Assembly: GCA_963677225.1 (NCBI GenBank)
Contig: OY781923.1
Span: 2,232,001-2,296,000, forward strand
Length of the DNA stretch: 64,000 nt
DNA from: SABI01 sp028532915
GTDB taxonomy: Bacteria > Spirochaetota > Spirochaetia > Sphaerochaetales > Sphaerochaetaceae
Direction: 5' to 3'
A program made the position numbers and the translations under genes. Of this stretch, positions 1 to 9,033 are shown piece after piece. Within the stretch, counting starts at the first letter, position 1. Each line of letters begins with the position of its first letter. The notes below the pieces were generated by a model. That model ran no database searches, had not been told where the DNA came from, and worked only from the letters and a program-made list of their open reading frames with translations.

Positions 1-512
1 GGGAGAGCCATCGATGTGATAAGCTGCAGTCTCAAAGGATTCGGGGCGAATAGAAAATCGAGGACCATCGCCAGATGAACGATCACACCCATAAGATAGA
101 ATTCTTTTCCACTCCCGGATTCTCTGCTGATGAAGCTTTCATATCTGAAGATATGCCAGAGAATCCCCAGAAGACCGCTTGTGATGATTATCAGGACTCC
201 TATAAAGACTCCGGCACCGCCAAGAATCATCCGGAAGAGACTGAGAATCACCATCACGATGAGAGTACTTGCCGGTGAGAAGAACATTCCCGAGACACTG
301 ATGAGGATGGAACGGGAATCCAGAAGGACACCTTCAGCGAGAATGAAAGGATTCGACATGATGAGTATACCCACCACCGCGACTATGATGGCAAGCGAGA
401 ATTCCTTCAAAGTAGTATTTCGGAACCTGTCGAAGGGAAGAAGAGTATAGATCACCGTCAAGGAAAGGAGCAATGTTACGTTGTAGAGAAGGTCGAGGAG
501 GAAATCATTCAT
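1..512 (-). CDS. 5TM-LYT type membrane sensor, N-terminal part
   Basis: The frame is open from an ATG at 512 to the window edge, so the gene is cut after about 170 residues. The visible part is almost all hydrophobic, with about five membrane segments, and contains the Gly-rich stretch R-x-x-x-G-G-x-G-x-x-x-G (around residues 92-104) typical of the 5TMR-LYT domain of LytS and YhcK. In that family this domain precedes GGDEF, histidine kinase or other output modules, which here lie outside the window. It starts 28 bp beyond the stop of a PAS-GGDEF gene on the same strand, so it is probably the last visible member of the same operon. The family assignment is by motif and topology; the output domain is unknown. 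Confidence 0.7.
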   Translation of the reverse strand, partial: MNDFLLDLLYNVTLLLSLTVIYTLLPFDRFRNTTLKEFSLAIIVAVVGILIMSNPFILAEGVLLDSRSILISVSGMFFSPASTLIVMVILSLFRMILGGAGVFIGVLIIITSGLLGILWHIFRYESFISRESGSGKEFYLMGVIVHLAMVLDFLFAPNPLRLQLITSMAL

Positions 513-539
513 AACAGGGCCGCACAGTGTTGTATAATC

Positions 540-1460
540 TTATTGCCATTCCACCCTGTTCCTTCCATTATGTTTCGCCTGATAAAGCGCCTGGTCGGCA
601 CGGCAGACTATCGTCGTCGTATCGGTATCGATGAGCAGCATATCGGTGATGCCCATACTTATCGTTATATGGAAACGATAGGTGTCGAAACAGAATTCGG
701 TCTTCTCGATAAGAGTCCTTATCGAGTTTGCCCACCTGATCACTTCATCGCTGCTTGAATACCCGATGAGAGCGCAGATGAACTCATCACCTCCGAAACG
801 GGCCATGTAATCATCTTTTGCCAACCGGGATTGGATCATCGATGCAAGATTCACAAGAACCTGGTCTCCCACATAATGTCCGTAGGTGTCGTTGATCTGT
901 TTAAAATTGTCGACATCGAAAACCAAGATGGAAGCGGGAACCTTTTTCTGGGAGAATTCGGAAATATGGGTATCAAGTTTCTCAAAAAAATACCGCCGGT
1001 TGCCGACCATAGTCAGTGAATCCTTGTAGGAGAGGTCTTTCAGCCTCTGCTGCATCTTCTTCCTCTCGGTGATATTGATCAGCTGGGCCACAACGGCCCG
1101 TTTCCCTTCATATTTTTGCGGCAGCGGAGATATTCTCGCTTCGAACCATTGAATACCCCCAGGACCGTCTCTTCCGGTTCCCTGAACTGTCTCTGTCTCA
1201 AGCTGGTATTCGAAACAGTTCATTCTTCCTATCTCGAAAGTCATCATTACTTTGTTCATGAAAAATGTGGCGAATTCGGGCTCCATGAAACGATAGATAT
1301 TCTTACCTTTCAGTAAAGAGGCCTCATCGTAGAGGGTTCTGTCGGTTCCTCCCAATACTTCGAGGTAGGTTCCGTCCTCACTGATAATGAGAAAAGGATC
1401 TGCAACAGTGTTCAGAACCGTCTCGAACAGCTGTAATCGCGGCAATCTGTCCATCGGCAC
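540..1460 (-). CDS. PAS-GGDEF diguanylate cyclase
   Basis: A 306-residue soluble protein with a PAS domain (about 10-135) followed by a GGDEF domain (about 145-306). The catalytic GGDEF signature is at 223-227 and the metal/substrate motif FDVDNFKQIND at 181-191, so cyclic di-GMP synthesis from two GTP is expected. The allosteric inhibitory site RxxD, expected five residues before GGDEF, reads AKDD, so classical product inhibition is probably absent. The gene begins 4 bp after the stop of the large PAS-GGDEF-HD-GYP gene, implying cotranscription. The PAS ligand cannot be told from sequence. Confidence 0.88.
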   Translation of the reverse strand: MPMDRLPRLQLFETVLNTVADPFLIISEDGTYLEVLGGTDRTLYDEASLLKGKNIYRFMEPEFATFFMNKVMMTFEIGRMNCFEYQLETETVQGTGRDGPGGIQWFEARISPLPQKYEGKRAVVAQLINITERKKMQQRLKDLSYKDSLTMVGNRRYFFEKLDTHISEFSQKKVPASILVFDVDNFKQINDTYGHYVGDQVLVNLASMIQSRLAKDDYMARFGGDEFICALIGYSSSDEVIRWANSIRTLIEKTEFCFDTYRFHITISMGITDMLLIDTDTTTIVCRADQALYQAKHNGRNRVEWQ

Positions 1461-1464
1461 CTCC

Positions 1465-4059
1465 TCAGTTTCCTATAAGGATATCATACGAGAGCTGCCT
1501 CAGAGCAGCTACAGTTCTCTGATCGTAATTGGTCCCCGTCGAAGTACTCATGATCCTGAGAACCCGGTCGACATCATCCGGTGTCGGATTTTCATATCGA
1601 GAGATATAGTTATCATAGGAACTTGCTGTATGGATGATATGTGACTGGAGGGGGATCTGGCTTCTCAAAAGACCTCTCGGGTATCCACTCCCGTCAGGTT
1701 GTTCATGATGGCAGAGTATCCATTCGGCGATCTTGCCGAAATTCTGCACTGTATTGAGAATATGATAGCCCAGTTCACAATGACGCTGTTTGTTGAGCAG
1801 CTGCTGTGAGGTCAGCTGATCATTTGGAACGAGCAATTCCTCATCCAGTCCGATCTTTCCGATATCATGCAGTCTTCCGGCGATATAAAGCTCATCCATA
1901 TCATGCTGGTCGAGAAGAAGCTGCGCTGCCATCGACTGGCACAGCACTGCAACACGTTCACTGTGGCGTTCTATTTCCCGGTTCTTGCTGAAAAGGCTCG
2001 TGATGAGCAGCGTGACGACACCCTGTTTATATGTCGAACTCTCGACAAGCTTGGAGCGGTAGAGAATATGCTCGGCCGCCTTGTAGACTTCATCAAAACA
2101 GAGAGTCTCATCTTTCTGCTCAGCATAGCCGAAGGAGATCGAAAGTGATGTCTTCCCGACGTGAATGGTATCACTTCTCTCCTTCATCTCCAGGACAGTC
2201 TCTCTGGCTGTGGCGAGGGAAGTACGAGGCATGATCATGATGAACTCATCTCCACCGTAACGTGCAACGATATCATCTTCACGCACAAATGACTGCAGAA
2301 GGGAAGCACTTTCGTAGAGGATGGAATCCCCTACCGAATGACCGAAGACATCATTGGTCAGTTTGAGACCGTTCACATCACAGATGATGACCGATAGAGG
2401 AAAAGCCTTCTCGGCGATGAACCGGTCGACCATCTTTTTTGAATAGCGGCGATTATAGACTTTGGTAAGCTGATCATGGTAGCTGTTGTACAGCAGATTC
2501 TCTTCTTCCTTCTTCTTTTCCGAGATATCACGCGAGATACCGATGATCTCGATTTCAGCTTCGTTGTTTATCCTGAAATTTATTGCGCTCTCACTCCAGA
2601 CCACTTTTCCGTCTTTGCTGTGATGTCTCATCTGTACGACCCAGTCTTTTTTGATCACCCGCTTTCTTCTGAATTCACTCGCCCATGCCACAACTTTCTT
2701 CTTCACTCTCGAGATATCTTCATCGAACAGAGTAAAGGAAAAGTCCCCTGACGTGAGATCCTCTATGGACCATCCGAGAATCCGGGAGGCTGCCGGCGAA
2801 ACGTATGGGAAAGAGAGGCTGCTCAGATTGTATACCCAGATGATATCTGATGCATATTCGCTCAGTAGTCTGAACTGCTGTTCTCTGTGGACCAGAGCGA
2901 GTTCATTCTTCTTTCTGTCGTTGATATCGACCTGGAAGCCCATGTATCCGACGACTCTGCCGTCGGCATCACGAAGCACGGTGATCTCAGAGTAGACCCA
3001 GGTGAAGGTTCCGTCCTGCAGCTTCATCCTCAATTCCACTCCGGCGGCTTTGTCACGGTGAATCTTTCTGAACAGAGTTCTTCCCTGTTCTCTGTCGGCA
3101 CTGAACAGTTCATAGAGATTCTTCCCTACACTGTTCTCAGTGGAGGTCTTGTACTGCTTCTCGAAAGCTTCATTCACCCTGACAATCCTGTTCTTTTTCA
3201 TGTACAGGTCGACGGTCTCATCATCGTAGTTCAGCTGCTTCTCGTCAAAAGGAATCTCAAGTGAGGTTACGAACATACCGGTAAGACTGTTCTTCATCAG
3301 CAGAGTATTGAGTTCGACCTGCCTGTGGAACTCTCTTTCTTTCTTTTTTGTCTCCGTTACATCGACGCCCGTTCCCAGTATCCGGTCTTTGTGCTTGCGT
3401 GCTCTCCAGGATATCTGTCGGTATGAACCGTCTGCATGGCAGAACCTGTTGACCACAGAGCAGTAACCTTCCTCATTGTTCAGCCGGTCAATACATCGGG
3501 CAGTTTTTTCCGCGTCATCTTCATGAACCAGATCAAAAACAGATCTGCCTATCAGGTTTGCCGGATCATAGCCGAGGAAATTCGACCACTCCCGGTTGAC
3601 CTTTAGAAGAATACCTTCTTTTGAGCTCACAAGAAGCAGTGCCGGAGAAAGATCGAACAGGTGCTGCTGTTCTTCTGCACGGTTCATCTCCTGTGTGATA
3701 TCGAGAAAACTGAAGGCGACTTCCAATTCACCGACTTTGTATGAGATGACTCTGATATATTCATCATCATCGTGAATGGCCTGAACGATCTCGTCGGACT
3801 CTCTGTAACGGGCAATATCGTAAAAATAGCGGACCCAGTCGAAACCTTTTCTCGTCCGGCAGTGGCTGAGAACCGAAGCCTTTTTACCTATCAGCTGACC
3901 GGGACTCATATTCCTGCTTTTTCCGTATGCCCTATTGCAATTCAGATAGAGATAATCAACCGGTTCACCATTCTCGTTCAGCAGAATCCGAATGTGAGCT
4001 ATACTATATGGTGAGGATTCGATAACAGTATCAAGCCAGCTACTTTGCATGTTGTCCAA
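1465..4059 (-). CDS. PAS(x4)-GGDEF-HD-GYP c-di-GMP turnover protein
   Basis: A cytoplasmic multidomain protein of 864 residues if counted from a TTG; the ATG at 4050 is an equally likely start and neither has a clear ribosome site. About four PAS-like units (10-120, 130-240, 250-385, 395-515) precede a GGDEF domain with intact GGDEF at 602-606 and an intact inhibitory site RxxD at 593-596. The C-terminus is an HD-GYP phosphodiesterase with HDIGK at 731-735 and HHExxDGSGYP at 784-794. Both synthetic and hydrolytic motifs look complete, so it may switch between making and breaking c-di-GMP according to PAS inputs. It lies 25 bp after the oxidoreductase beta-gamma gene and 4 bp before the PAS-GGDEF gene. 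Confidence 0.9.
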   Translation of the reverse strand: MDNMQSSWLDTVIESSPYSIAHIRILLNENGEPVDYLYLNCNRAYGKSRNMSPGQLIGKKASVLSHCRTRKGFDWVRYFYDIARYRESDEIVQAIHDDDEYIRVISYKVGELEVAFSFLDITQEMNRAEEQQHLFDLSPALLLVSSKEGILLKVNREWSNFLGYDPANLIGRSVFDLVHEDDAEKTARCIDRLNNEEGYCSVVNRFCHADGSYRQISWRARKHKDRILGTGVDVTETKKKEREFHRQVELNTLLMKNSLTGMFVTSLEIPFDEKQLNYDDETVDLYMKKNRIVRVNEAFEKQYKTSTENSVGKNLYELFSADREQGRTLFRKIHRDKAAGVELRMKLQDGTFTWVYSEITVLRDADGRVVGYMGFQVDINDRKKNELALVHREQQFRLLSEYASDIIWVYNLSSLSFPYVSPAASRILGWSIEDLTSGDFSFTLFDEDISRVKKKVVAWASEFRRKRVIKKDWVVQMRHHSKDGKVVWSESAINFRINNEAEIEIIGISRDISEKKKEEENLLYNSYHDQLTKVYNRRYSKKMVDRFIAEKAFPLSVIICDVNGLKLTNDVFGHSVGDSILYESASLLQSFVREDDIVARYGGDEFIMIMPRTSLATARETVLEMKERSDTIHVGKTSLSISFGYAEQKDETLCFDEVYKAAEHILYRSKLVESSTYKQGVVTLLITSLFSKNREIERHSERVAVLCQSMAAQLLLDQHDMDELYIAGRLHDIGKIGLDEELLVPNDQLTSQQLLNKQRHCELGYHILNTVQNFGKIAEWILCHHEQPDGSGYPRGLLRSQIPLQSHIIHTASSYDNYISRYENPTPDDVDRVLRIMSTSTGTNYDQRTVAALRQLSYDILIGN

Positions 4060-4084
4060 CTTATATCATACATCTTACAACTAC

Positions 4085-5524
4085 TCAAACCTTTTTGTTA
4101 TAATTATTCACTAAAAAGTTAGAGGTTATATAGTTTTCTGCAGTTTTCATGAGATCCATGTTGGCATCAAGAAGCTCTCTGCGTTTGAGAGATGCATTCA
4201 AGGATTCCTTAAGCGAGAAAACCGAAACGACTTCGCTGAGAACAGCCAGGCTTGTCACCATTACGACCGAAGCAGCTGATGGTATGAGGGCCTCCTGCGC
4301 CATGGCCGTTGCAGGAATACCGTAGACATTCACATCGTCCCTGCCGATCTCATCATCTACTAGTGTAGAGTTGACGATGATAGTGCCACCTGTTTTCACC
4401 TTGTCTTTATAATACTGCAGAGAGGGACCGTTCATTGCAAGCAGGAAATCGGGTTTTTCATCCAGAGGAGAAGGAATACTGCTGTCACTGACTATGACAG
4501 TGACACTTGCCTTCCCTCCTCTCATTTCAGGACCATAGGAAGGAAGCCAGGAGACATCGAGTCCGTGAGCCATCGCCGAGTTTGCGAGCAAAGTACCTCC
4601 CGAAAGGATTCCCTGTCCTCCGAATCCCGCGATCGTGATCGTTTTGGGAGAATCTATAACGGGACTTTCGAACGACCGGGCTGTTAGATCACCTGTCAGA
4701 AGTGAAAGAAGTTCGTCGTCATTCATAAGTGGAAAGGAATTGTTCTTTATGCATACATTTTCCGGTCTTTTGTCGACAAACGTTTTCAGAGGGTAAAACT
4801 GCTTCATCACCTGCTCGATATGATTTCTAGATTCGACAGCACTCATCTTCCAGTTCGTAGGACATGGACTGAGTATCTCGATAAAAGAAAACCCGAGTTT
4901 GTCTACCTGGTTTTTCAGTCCTATTCTGACAGCTTCACGGGTTCTGAGCAGTTCCTTCGTCGAAGAGACCGCGCAGCGACGTACATAAACGGGCGCATCA
5001 AGAGACGCTATAACCTCCGCCATAGCAAGAGGTTTTCCGTCCCGTTCACTTTCACGCCCGAACGGTGTGGTCAATGTCTTCTCATGAAGCAGGGTGGTCG
5101 GTGCCATCTGCCCTCCGGTCATCCCGTAGGTTGCATTATTGATGAAAAACACCGTAAGCTGTTCTCCTCTGTTGGCGGCGTGAATGATCTCGGTCATACC
5201 GATACCTGCAAGATCTCCGTCTCCCTGGTAACAAACCACCACAGAATCGGGGAGAACACGTTTCACTCCCGTACCCACAGCCGGAGCGCGACCGTGAGAA
5301 CACTGGATGTTTCCAGTATCATAATAATAATAACTGAAGACAGAACAGCCTACCGGAGAGAGGAAGATCGCTCTGTTTTGTACTCCAAGCTCTTCAATCG
5401 CCGAAGCGATCATCTTCTGGATCACACCGTGACCGCAGCCGGGACAGTAATGTGTCGTCTGTTGATTTCCCTCTTTTCTTTCATAATGAGTATAGAGGAC
5501 AGATGAAGTCTCTATGGTATTCAA
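4085..5524 (-). CDS. 2-oxoacid:ferredoxin oxidoreductase, fused beta-gamma subunit
   Basis: The protein (479 residues) joins the thiamine-pyrophosphate subunit (beta) to the gamma subunit. The beta part has the CPGCGHG motif near residues 27-33 and the TPP motif GDGD...NN (around 75-105); the gamma part begins near residue 295 with the signature GFGGQGI...PSYGPEMRGG. The start chosen is a TTG at 5524: GAGGAG lies 6 bp upstream and TTG overlaps the TGA of the alpha gene as TTGA, whereas extending to an ATG at 5653 would run 130 bp into alpha. The complex oxidises a 2-oxoacid (branched-chain, 2-oxoglutarate or similar) with CoA and reduces ferredoxin. The substrate cannot be fixed; VorB-type enzymes are the nearest I recognise. 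Confidence 0.88.
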   Translation of the reverse strand: MNTIETSSVLYTHYERKEGNQQTTHYCPGCGHGVIQKMIASAIEELGVQNRAIFLSPVGCSVFSYYYYDTGNIQCSHGRAPAVGTGVKRVLPDSVVVCYQGDGDLAGIGMTEIIHAANRGEQLTVFFINNATYGMTGGQMAPTTLLHEKTLTTPFGRESERDGKPLAMAEVIASLDAPVYVRRCAVSSTKELLRTREAVRIGLKNQVDKLGFSFIEILSPCPTNWKMSAVESRNHIEQVMKQFYPLKTFVDKRPENVCIKNNSFPLMNDDELLSLLTGDLTARSFESPVIDSPKTITIAGFGGQGILSGGTLLANSAMAHGLDVSWLPSYGPEMRGGKASVTVIVSDSSIPSPLDEKPDFLLAMNGPSLQYYKDKVKTGGTIIVNSTLVDDEIGRDDVNVYGIPATAMAQEALIPSAASVVMVTSLAVLSEVVSVFSLKESLNASLKRRELLDANMDLMKTAENYITSNFLVNNYNKKV

Positions 5525-6579
5525 TGTGCACTCCTCAGAACAGTCTTTTGGGTGAATGAGACGACCTCTTCGACCGAAGGTATCTCTCCTCCCATTTTCA
5601 GCAACTCTATGATGCGGGTGGAATACTGCGCGGCAGCTCTTACATCCTGACACATCTGTCCGTTACTCAGTTCCACAACGATGATCGTAACCTTTCTTTT
5701 CGCATGGTTCAGCACCGCTTCAGAAGGGAATGGAAAGAGCGTCTTCAGTCTCAGCAGTCCGGCACGCAAGCCTGCCTTCCTGAGAAGGGCCACCGCACTG
5801 CGGCAGATACGCGAAACGATCCCGTAGGCGATGAATATCACCGAAGCATCCTCCGTCTCTATCTCCTCCCAGTCAACGAGCTCCTTTTCTACCCGTCTGT
5901 AGGTCTGCTGCAGTTCTCGATTGTGCTGCCCCTGAGAAGACGGTTTCATGAAGATGGAGGTGATCAGGTTCTCTCTGCTTTCTTCGTCCGCGTAGAGAGC
6001 CCAATCTTTTCTTTTTCCATGATCGACGGTAGAGCCGATATCGACAGGCTCCATGATCTGACCGATATAGGCATCTCCCAGAATGATGACGCTCATACGG
6101 TATTCATCCGCGTAGGAGAATGCCGCTCTGGTGAAATCGAACATTTCCTGAGCTCCATCCGGAGACAGCACGATATTCTTGTAGTTCCCGTGCCCTCCCC
6201 CCTTGACCACCATGTTGTAGTCACTCTGCTCGGGCCAGATATTTCCCAGCCCGGGGCCGGCACGCTGCATGTCTATGAGGACACAGGGAAGACGGGAACC
6301 GGCAAGGTAGGAAAGTCCTTCTCCCATCAATGCTATGCCCGGTCCACTGCTCGCACTCATCACTCTCGCTCCGGCAGAAGAAGCTCCGTAGAGCATGTTG
6401 ATGACGCTCACCTCGCTTTCGGCCTGCAGAAAAGTCCTTCCTGCTTTCGTGAAATAGTACGCGGCGGTATGGGCGATCTCGCTCGCCGGTGTGATAGGAT
6501 AGCCGAAAAAATGGGTACAGCCGCCCATAAGTGCTCCGAGAACAGCCGCCTCATTTCCCTTTACTAGGCGCTTTTGCAT
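5521..6579 (-). CDS. vorB: 2-oxoacid:ferredoxin oxidoreductase alpha subunit (VorB/KorA-like)
   Basis: A 352-residue alpha subunit carrying the family's opening GNEAA...GA and the motif GYPITPASEI (about 27-36), plus QAESEVSVINML and SSGPGIALMGEGLSYL. In this family the subunit contributes the pyrimidine side of the TPP site and the CoA-binding surface. It overlaps the delta ferredoxin gene by 16 bp and the beta-gamma gene by 4 bp, so delta, alpha and beta-gamma are translationally coupled. Length and motif order match VorB-type proteins of anaerobic bacteria. The oxoacid used is not determined by sequence alone. Confidence 0.88.
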   Translation of the reverse strand: MQKRLVKGNEAAVLGALMGGCTHFFGYPITPASEIAHTAAYYFTKAGRTFLQAESEVSVINMLYGASSAGARVMSASSGPGIALMGEGLSYLAGSRLPCVLIDMQRAGPGLGNIWPEQSDYNMVVKGGGHGNYKNIVLSPDGAQEMFDFTRAAFSYADEYRMSVIILGDAYIGQIMEPVDIGSTVDHGKRKDWALYADEESRENLITSIFMKPSSQGQHNRELQQTYRRVEKELVDWEEIETEDASVIFIAYGIVSRICRSAVALLRKAGLRAGLLRLKTLFPFPSEAVLNHAKRKVTIIVVELSNGQMCQDVRAAAQYSTRIIELLKMGGEIPSVEEVVSFTQKTVLRSAH

Positions 6580-6803
6580 ACTCGATCCTTATTTTCCTTT
6601 ATCACTTTCAAAGCGAAGGGCTCGGGACAGGAAAGAACGCACATCCCGCAGCCGATACAGTCAGCCTCGGATACCGTAGATACCGGTACATAGCCTTGTG
6701 AGTTTATCGAACTGTCGATGGTCAGGCATCCTTTAGGACAATGCGAGATGCACACATAACAGCCTTTACATCGCTGAACATCGCATTTTACCAGGTTTTT
6801 CAT
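6564..6803 (-). CDS. Ferredoxin-type delta subunit of 2-oxoacid oxidoreductase
   Basis: A 79-residue protein with two [4Fe-4S] motifs, CKGCYVCISHC and CIGCGMCVLSC, each followed by Pro, as in the delta subunit that carries electrons from TPP to free ferredoxin. The start at 6803 has AGGAG at the right distance; a longer frame to 6854 has no such site. It is the first gene of the oxidoreductase operon, and its leader contains a palindromic element shared with the divergent acyl-CoA synthetase promoter. Confidence 0.88.
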   Translation of the reverse strand: MKNLVKCDVQRCKGCYVCISHCPKGCLTIDSSINSQGYVPVSTVSEADCIGCGMCVLSCPEPFALKVIKENKDRVCKSA

Positions 6804-6863
6804 AGTATTTCTCCTGTGTTGTAAGAGGACAACATCGTGTGTGAAGACTTTCATTCCGTCTGT

Positions 6864-6898
6864 ATTATACTATTTTATTTTTACACTTTATGCACTAT
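6864..6898 (-). promoter_or_regulatory. Leader of the oxidoreductase operon: -10 box and operator-like element
   Basis: A consensus TATAAT reads leftward at 6869-6864, about 60 bp before the ferredoxin-subunit start. Just upstream, 6880-6898 matches 14 of 19 positions of the palindromic element at 6998-7016 in the divergent promoter (core TTTTACA-N-TTTATG). The -35 box of this promoter is not clear, consistent with a regulated promoter. The operator role is inference. Confidence 0.4.
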
Positions 6899-6990
6899 CT
6901 GTCAAGTTAAATGGTATTATTTAAAATAGTTATAATTCTTAAAAATATTTACTTTTCTATAATAAAAGAATTTAAACATTATTTCCTCTA

Positions 6991-7024
6991 TTGACATTTT
7001 TACATTTTATGTAAATATTAATAT
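6991..7024 (+). promoter_or_regulatory. Acyl-CoA synthetase promoter with internal palindrome
   Basis: A consensus -35 TTGACA lies at 6991-6996 and AT-rich -10 candidates at 7012-7024 (for example TATTAA at 7016). Between them sits the perfect inverted repeat TTTACAT-TTT-ATGTAAA (6999-7015). A dyad inside the promoter spacer is the classical position for a repressor. The related copy near 6880-6898 suggests one regulator controls both divergent operons. Confidence 0.5.
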
Positions 7025-7043
7025 AAAAAGAAGGAATTATATA

Positions 7044-8951
7044 ATGAGTCAAACAATAGTCAAATTATTGAAAGAGATGAGTGAACAATATCCCGATACT
7101 GCCGTACAGATGTACAAGGACGACAGCGGGAATTTCCTCTCTGTCACGTACCGCCAGTTCTTCCGGGAAGTTCAGTACATCAGTGCCGCTCTGAAATCTC
7201 TGAACGTCAACAGAGGAGACAATATCGGTCTCATCAGCGACAACAGGAAGGAGTGGCTCGCCTCTGATGCTGCGATTCTCGCTCTGGGAGCGGTTGACGT
7301 TCCCAGAGGGAGGGATGCCACACTGCAGGAGCTGCAGTTCATTCTCAATACGAGCGAATGCAGGATCTGTTTTGTCGAAAATGAGGATCAGAGCAGAAAG
7401 GTCCTCTCTTTGAAAGACGATCTTCCTCTTCTGGAGACTGTGATCATCATGGATGAGCTTCACCATCTGAATCCCTCCGGTAAAACCCTGGAAGGATCTG
7501 TCGAAATCATGAATCTCACTACACTCATTCAGAAGGGAAAGGTTCTTCTTGAAAAGGAACCTGACATGATCCTCAAAAAGATAGATGAGGGAAGAAGCGA
7601 AGATCTGGCCACGATCATCTTCACAAGCGGAACGACAGGAGAACCGAAAGGAGTGATGCTCACTCATGAAAACTTCCTCTTTCAGCTTGAGCAGCTTCCG
7701 AAGGTCATCGACTTCAAAAAAGGAGAAAGATGGCTGAGCGTACTTCCTGTGTGGCATTCGTTCGAACGGATTCTGCAGTATGTCGTAATCTCTCAGGCCT
7801 CCACGGTAGTCTACTCCAAGCCTATCGGGAAGATAATGCTCGTCGACCTTCAGAGAACGAACCCCCAGTGGATGGGATCGGTTCCCCGAATCTGGGAAGC
7901 TGTGAAATCGGGGGTCTACCAGAACATCAAATCCAAAAGCGTGATTGCACGAGCTCTCTTCCATTTCTTCGTTTTCGTCGGAGCTTATCACAGTGACGCG
8001 CTGAACCGGGTTGCCAACAGAAAGCCACAGTTCAAAAAGAGATTCTACCCCTTCGATCTTCTTGCAGGCATTATTCTCCTTGTGATCCTCACTCCGTTCA
8101 AGCTGCTGGGAAATCTGCTGGTTTTCAACACGATCAAAAAGAAGTTCGGCACCGGTTTCAGAGCCGGGGTATCGGGAGGTGGATCTCTCTCCCCTTCAAT
8201 CGACAGATTCTTCAAAGCTATCGGAATCACTCTTCTTGACGGCTACGGTCTGACCGAGACCGCCCCGGTCATCGGACTGAGAAAGATAACTCATCAGGTA
8301 CCCGAAACCGTCTCTCCTCTCCCTGAAACGGAGATAAAGATCGTGAAGGACGATGGTTCGACTGCTCGCCCCGGAGAGAAGGGTGTCATCTGGGCCCGCG
8401 GAAAACAAGTGATGAAAGGATACTACAAGAGACCCGATCTTACAGAGGCGATCATGGACGACGACGGTTTTCTCAATACCGGCGACATCGGAATGTGGAC
8501 CCATAAGGGAGAGTTCGCCATCAAAGGAAGAGAGAAAGATACGATAGTGCTCAGCGGAGGAGAGAATATCGAACCGGTACCGATCGAATCGAAACTGAGA
8601 GAATCCCAGTTCATCGAACAGGTGATGGTCGTCGGTCAGGATCAGAAATACCTCGGAGCGCTCATCGTTCCCGATCTGAAGAAACTGGAACTGTATGTAA
8701 AGGAGAACAAGATACCCTATATGACCCGCTTTGATGTCCTGAAGCTCGAGGAGGTGAAAGATCTCATTCAAAGTGAGATCCATTCGCTGGTGAGCTCGAA
8801 GAACGGATTCAAGAATTTTGAACATATAGCCCGGTTCACTCTGATAGCACAGGCCTTCAAAGTGGGAGAACAGCTGTCTGCGAAACAGGAGATCATGAGG
8901 CATAAGATATCAAGTCAGTTCCACAAAGAGATACTTTCTCTCTATCCCTGA
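7044..8951 (+). CDS. Long-chain acyl-CoA synthetase (AMP-forming)
   Basis: A 635-residue member of the ANL adenylating enzymes. The ATP-binding P-loop TSGTTGEPKG is at about 192-201, the adenine motif GYGLTET near 410, and TGDIGMW near 480, followed by a lid domain with GGENIEP. A hydrophobic stretch around 345-375 (LLAGIILLVILTPFKLLGNLLVF) suggests membrane association, common in bacterial long-chain enzymes of the FAA1/FadD15 type. It activates fatty acids with ATP and CoA at the inner membrane. AAGGA precedes the ATG. It is transcribed alone, divergently from the 2-oxoacid oxidoreductase operon. The exact chain length is unknown. Confidence 0.9.
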   Translation: MSQTIVKLLKEMSEQYPDTAVQMYKDDSGNFLSVTYRQFFREVQYISAALKSLNVNRGDNIGLISDNRKEWLASDAAILALGAVDVPRGRDATLQELQFILNTSECRICFVENEDQSRKVLSLKDDLPLLETVIIMDELHHLNPSGKTLEGSVEIMNLTTLIQKGKVLLEKEPDMILKKIDEGRSEDLATIIFTSGTTGEPKGVMLTHENFLFQLEQLPKVIDFKKGERWLSVLPVWHSFERILQYVVISQASTVVYSKPIGKIMLVDLQRTNPQWMGSVPRIWEAVKSGVYQNIKSKSVIARALFHFFVFVGAYHSDALNRVANRKPQFKKRFYPFDLLAGIILLVILTPFKLLGNLLVFNTIKKKFGTGFRAGVSGGGSLSPSIDRFFKAIGITLLDGYGLTETAPVIGLRKITHQVPETVSPLPETEIKIVKDDGSTARPGEKGVIWARGKQVMKGYYKRPDLTEAIMDDDGFLNTGDIGMWTHKGEFAIKGREKDTIVLSGGENIEPVPIESKLRESQFIEQVMVVGQDQKYLGALIVPDLKKLELYVKENKIPYMTRFDVLKLEEVKDLIQSEIHSLVSSKNGFKNFEHIARFTLIAQAFKVGEQLSAKQEIMRHKISSQFHKEILSLYP

Positions 8952-8968
8952 TCATCCGCGTTATGAAG

Positions 8969-9033
8969 CAAAAGACAAAAGGCAAGAGATTGTTGCAATT
9001 GCAACATATTTCTTGTCTTTTGTTCTGTATAGT
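8969..9033 (+). promoter_or_regulatory. Palindromic activator-like site and -10 box upstream of the DUF438 gene
   Basis: The perfect palindrome TGTTGCAATTGCAACA is at 8991-9006, embedded in a longer imperfect dyad (about 8971-9023) that may also end transcription of the upstream gene. A -10 box TATAGT lies at 9028-9033 with no good -35. If transcription starts about seven bases after the -10 box, the palindrome centre is near -41.5, the class II position of CRP/FNR-family activators. The regulator is not identified. Confidence 0.45.

Noticed and set aside
4820..5506. Long rightward reading frame of 228 codons opposite the beta-gamma gene
   Set aside because: It is antisense to a gene with clear catalytic motifs and has no recognisable product or ribosome site.
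5525..5653. Upstream ATG start for the beta-gamma subunit
   Set aside because: It would overlap the alpha gene by about 130 bp and add a segment with no similarity to the family.
5704..6567. Rightward frame of 287 codons opposite the alpha subunit
   Set aside because: It mirrors the codon pattern of the alpha gene and has an arginine/histidine-rich, non-protein-like composition.
6869..6905. TTGACA (6905-6900) paired with TATAAT (6869-6864) as one promoter
   Set aside because: The spacing of about 30 bp is incompatible with a normal sigma-70 promoter.
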